Under the pieces are notes generated by a model, which worked only from the letters and a program-made list of their open reading frames with translations, did no database searches and was not told the origin of the DNA. Shown here in pieces: positions 39,982 through 42,041 of a DNA stretch of 42,041 nt. The translations under genes were made by a program, and so were the position numbers. Location: positions 1 to 42,041 of the forward strand of contig JBIPPH010000016.1 of NCBI GenBank assembly GCA_044368575.1, given 5' to 3'. How positions within the stretch are numbered: the stretch's first letter is position 1; each line of letters opens with the position of its first letter. Source of the stretch: JABMMZ01 sp044368575 (GTDB lineage: Bacteria > Bacteroidota > Bacteroidia > NS11-12g > UBA955).

Positions 39982-41070
39982 ATGAAGAAAATCCTCACCC
40001 TTATGGCCATAGCTTGTTTGAGTTTGGCTGCCAATGCCCAAATGTTGAATATTGTAAAATTCAAAAAATTATTACACGATTTTGGCAGTGTTAAAGAAGA
40101 AAGCGAGCGCGTTAGCACAGTGTTTAGTTTCCAGAATATTAGTCAAGCGCCCATCTATATTACTAAAGTTGAAACCAGTTGCGGTTGTACTACACCCGAG
40201 TATTCAAAAGACACCATCATGCCGGGCGATACTGGTTACGTAAGAGCCATATACGAAACCCGCGGAAGAGGCGGCGATTTCCATAAAAATTTATTTGTGT
40301 ATTTCAATCAGAAAGACCTGTTTCAAAGTTTAATGATTTCAGGCCATGTGATTCCTGAAGCCAACTTGGCCTCTAAGCCTAATCACTTCTCAACCACCTA
40401 TTCTAACTTAGCGTTTACTACCACCATGGCTGAGTTTCCGAAGTTGTACAATAACCAAAAGCAATCCTATAAAATGAAGGCCTACAATTATATGGGCTAT
40501 CCTATTAGAATTTATGAAATACAAGCGCCAGAGTTTTTAGAAATTGATGTGCAAGACAGCTTAATCGATGTGAATGATTCTATCACCATAACGGTTACAA
40601 TTGATGGCTCCAAGGTAGGCGCTTTCGGAGAAATTCGCCGTCGTTTTGGTTTGCTTACCGATGATCCTGCCGGTACCACTAAAATATTGCATGTATTTGC
40701 CAATGTTAAAGAGGATTTCTCAAAAATGACTGTTAAAGAGAAAAAAATGGCACCAATATTTGAACTGCAACCAACAGGTGTTATTGATTTAGGCAAGCAC
40801 AGTGCTGGCGAAAAATTTGCTTATACAGTAACCCTAAAAAATACTGGCAAAAGCCCACTTAAGATCCATTCTATAGTACCCAATTGCTCCTGTATTTCGG
40901 TGCAAAAAAACAGCATGACTATTGAAGCTGGTCAAACAGCCCCATTGGTATTAACCGTTGATACCGTGAATCAATCCATTGCCAATCACACCAAATACAT
41001 CACTATGCATTCTAACGATCCCAATAAATCAGAACATAAATTAAAGATCATTGTTAATATAACCAATTGA
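39982..41070 (+). CDS. DUF1573-domain secreted protein with two Ig-like domains
   Basis: This 362-residue protein has a signal peptide (MKKILTLMAIACLSLAANAQ). It has two DUF1573-type (HYDIN/ASPM-like Ig) domains: HDFGSVKEE...FSFQNISQAPIYITKVETSCGCTTPEYS near the start, and IDLGKHSAGE...VTLKNTGKSPLKIHSIVPNCSCISV in the last third. The conserved CGC/CSC pairs occur in both. Such proteins are common in Bacteroidota envelopes; the role is unknown. An in-frame ATG at 39958 would put eight extra residues before the signal peptide, so ATG at 39982 is preferred. The HtrA gene follows immediately, and the two are probably one operon, perhaps serving periplasmic protein quality. Confidence 0.82.
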   Translation: MKKILTLMAIACLSLAANAQMLNIVKFKKLLHDFGSVKEESERVSTVFSFQNISQAPIYITKVETSCGCTTPEYSKDTIMPGDTGYVRAIYETRGRGGDFHKNLFVYFNQKDLFQSLMISGHVIPEANLASKPNHFSTTYSNLAFTTTMAEFPKLYNNQKQSYKMKAYNYMGYPIRIYEIQAPEFLEIDVQDSLIDVNDSITITVTIDGSKVGAFGEIRRRFGLLTDDPAGTTKILHVFANVKEDFSKMTVKEKKMAPIFELQPTGVIDLGKHSAGEKFAYTVTLKNTGKSPLKIHSIVPNCSCISVQKNSMTIEAGQTAPLVLTVDTVNQSIANHTKYITMHSNDPNKSEHKLKIIVNITN

Positions 41071-41078
41071 TGAACGCT

Positions 41079-42041
41079 ATGAAAAAAACCATTTTAAATG
41101 TGGCCATCGCCTTGGTATCTGGGGTTTTAGGGGCCTACGTATTTTCAACATTTAATGCTGGCCCATCAAGAGCAAGCATAGTTCAAGAAGAACTAAAAGG
41201 TATTTTAACTTCCTATAACGGCAAAGCAGCCGAGGGCAGTATCAGTTTTGTGTTGGCGTCTAAAGTAAGCACGCCGAGTGTAGTTTTTATTAAGACCACC
41301 GCCATGATGCAACAACGCTCGCCATTCGGTATGTTCTTTGATGGTTGGGATCCCTTTGGTAGCATAGGCAAAGTGAGCAGTTCTGGCAGTGGTGTGATTG
41401 TCAGAAAAGACGGCTACATCGTTACCAATTTACACGTGGTAAAAGATGCACAAACCATAGAAGTGGTATTGAACAATCAGAAGCAATCTTACACCGCCAA
41501 AATGATCGGCACAGATCCTTCAACAGATTTGGCTTTATTAAAAATCGATGCCAATGATTTACCCGCCATTGCCATGGCCAACTCCGATGATGTTCAAATT
41601 GGTGAGTGGGTAATTGCGGTAGGCAATCCCTTCAATTTAACATCGACTGTAACTGCTGGTATTGTGAGTGCAAAAGGCCGTAACATCAATATCGTGAACA
41701 ACCAGTTTCCTATAGAATCATTCATTCAAACAGACGCCGCCATTAACCCTGGTAACAGCGGTGGTGCCTTAGTGAATTTAAACGGCGAATTGGTGGGCAT
41801 TAATACCGCTATTTTTAGTCAAACAGGGTCTTATGCAGGTTATGGTTTTGCTATACCAGTAAACATTGTTGCCAAAGCGGTTAAAGACCTTATTGATTAC
41901 GGTCAAATCCAAAGGGGCTATTCTGGCATGGAAGCCACTGAGGTAGATGCCAATGCCGAAAAAATCAACAAGACCAATTTAGGGGCCTTGATCAAACAAT
42001 TAGACAATGAAAGCCCTGCCGCTAAAGCAGGTATAGCCATT
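41079..42041 (+). CDS. HtrA/Deg-type periplasmic serine protease (3' truncated by the window edge)
   Basis: The frame is open from 41079 to the end of the window, giving 321 residues without a stop. An N-terminal hydrophobic segment (MKKTILNVAIALVSGVLGAYVF) acts as signal or anchor. A trypsin-like domain follows with the triad H119 (TNLHVV), D150 (STDLALL) and S227 (NPGNSGGAL). A PDZ domain begins near residue 275 (YGQIQRGYSGMEA). These proteases degrade or refold damaged envelope proteins, often under stress control. An alternative start at ATG 41070 adds three residues and overlaps the upstream stop as TGATG, implying translational coupling; either is possible. The number of PDZ domains cannot be seen. 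Confidence 0.93.
   Translation, partial: MKKTILNVAIALVSGVLGAYVFSTFNAGPSRASIVQEELKGILTSYNGKAAEGSISFVLASKVSTPSVVFIKTTAMMQQRSPFGMFFDGWDPFGSIGKVSSSGSGVIVRKDGYIVTNLHVVKDAQTIEVVLNNQKQSYTAKMIGTDPSTDLALLKIDANDLPAIAMANSDDVQIGEWVIAVGNPFNLTSTVTAGIVSAKGRNINIVNNQFPIESFIQTDAAINPGNSGGALVNLNGELVGINTAIFSQTGSYAGYGFAIPVNIVAKAVKDLIDYGQIQRGYSGMEATEVDANAEKINKTNLGALIKQLDNESPAAKAGIAI

Noticed and set aside
38863..40041. Longer RuvB start at 40041
   Set aside because: The extra 51 codons cross the promoter and the divergent gene's start, and match no RuvB N-terminus.

Overview
The window is a chromosomal segment of a Bacteroidota bacterium of moderately low GC. Three things support this: promoter elements of the form TTTG-N~19-TAnnTTTG (clearest in front of the tRNA gene), type IX secretion (T9SS) C-terminal sorting domains on two secreted proteins, and a type III glutamine synthetase. 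The order and genus cannot be fixed from the sequence. Most genes are housekeeping. No phage, insertion sequence, CRISPR array or defence island is visible.

Layout. 1-6.1 kb: 3' end of a GDP-fucose synthase gene, an AsmA-family envelope protein, an NFACT/RqcH-like protein, a small transaldolase and a voltage-gated-type K+ channel. 6.1-13 kb (all minus strand): an orphan MacB-type permease, a TerC/Alx membrane protein, a group III truncated haemoglobin followed by a T9SS-exported subtilase, and a T9SS-exported beta-helix protein. 13.0-13.5 kb: an intergenic array of two alternating repeat units (A-B-A-B), then an initiator tRNA gene with its own promoter and terminator. 13.7-18.6 kb: an AT-rich secreted MORN-repeat protein, a secreted protein with a caspase/gingipain-like His...Cys C-terminus, and a divergent lipoprotein. 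18.6-27.8 kb: genome maintenance and division (TrmH-family methyltransferase, mutS, ftsE, ung, ligA, ftsK). 27.9-31 kb: a LolA-like protein, trhO and a GT-C-type membrane glycosyltransferase. 31-34.4 kb: glutamine synthetase III, divergent from a Fic-fold protein that has lost its catalytic histidine and carries a C-terminal winged helix; a perfect inverted repeat lies between the two. 34.5-42 kb: an MsbA-like ABC exporter, an OsmC protein, a predicted outer-membrane protein translationally coupled to waaA, ruvB, a DUF1573 protein and the 5' part of an HtrA/Deg protease.

How it works together: ung and ligA (uracil excision and nick sealing) are fired from one 70-bp divergent promoter region, next to mutS; waaA, the MsbA-like exporter, the LolA-like protein and AsmA all serve the outer membrane. 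Genes are packed tightly: six convergent pairs end within 3 nt of each other or overlap. For nine genes a TAnnTTTG element ends only 4-8 nt before the start codon, which predicts leaderless or near-leaderless mRNAs. The best leads for something undescribed are the pseudo-Fic regulator with its operator-like repeat, the A-B repeat array, the palindrome on the ftsK promoter and the caspase-like secreted protein.
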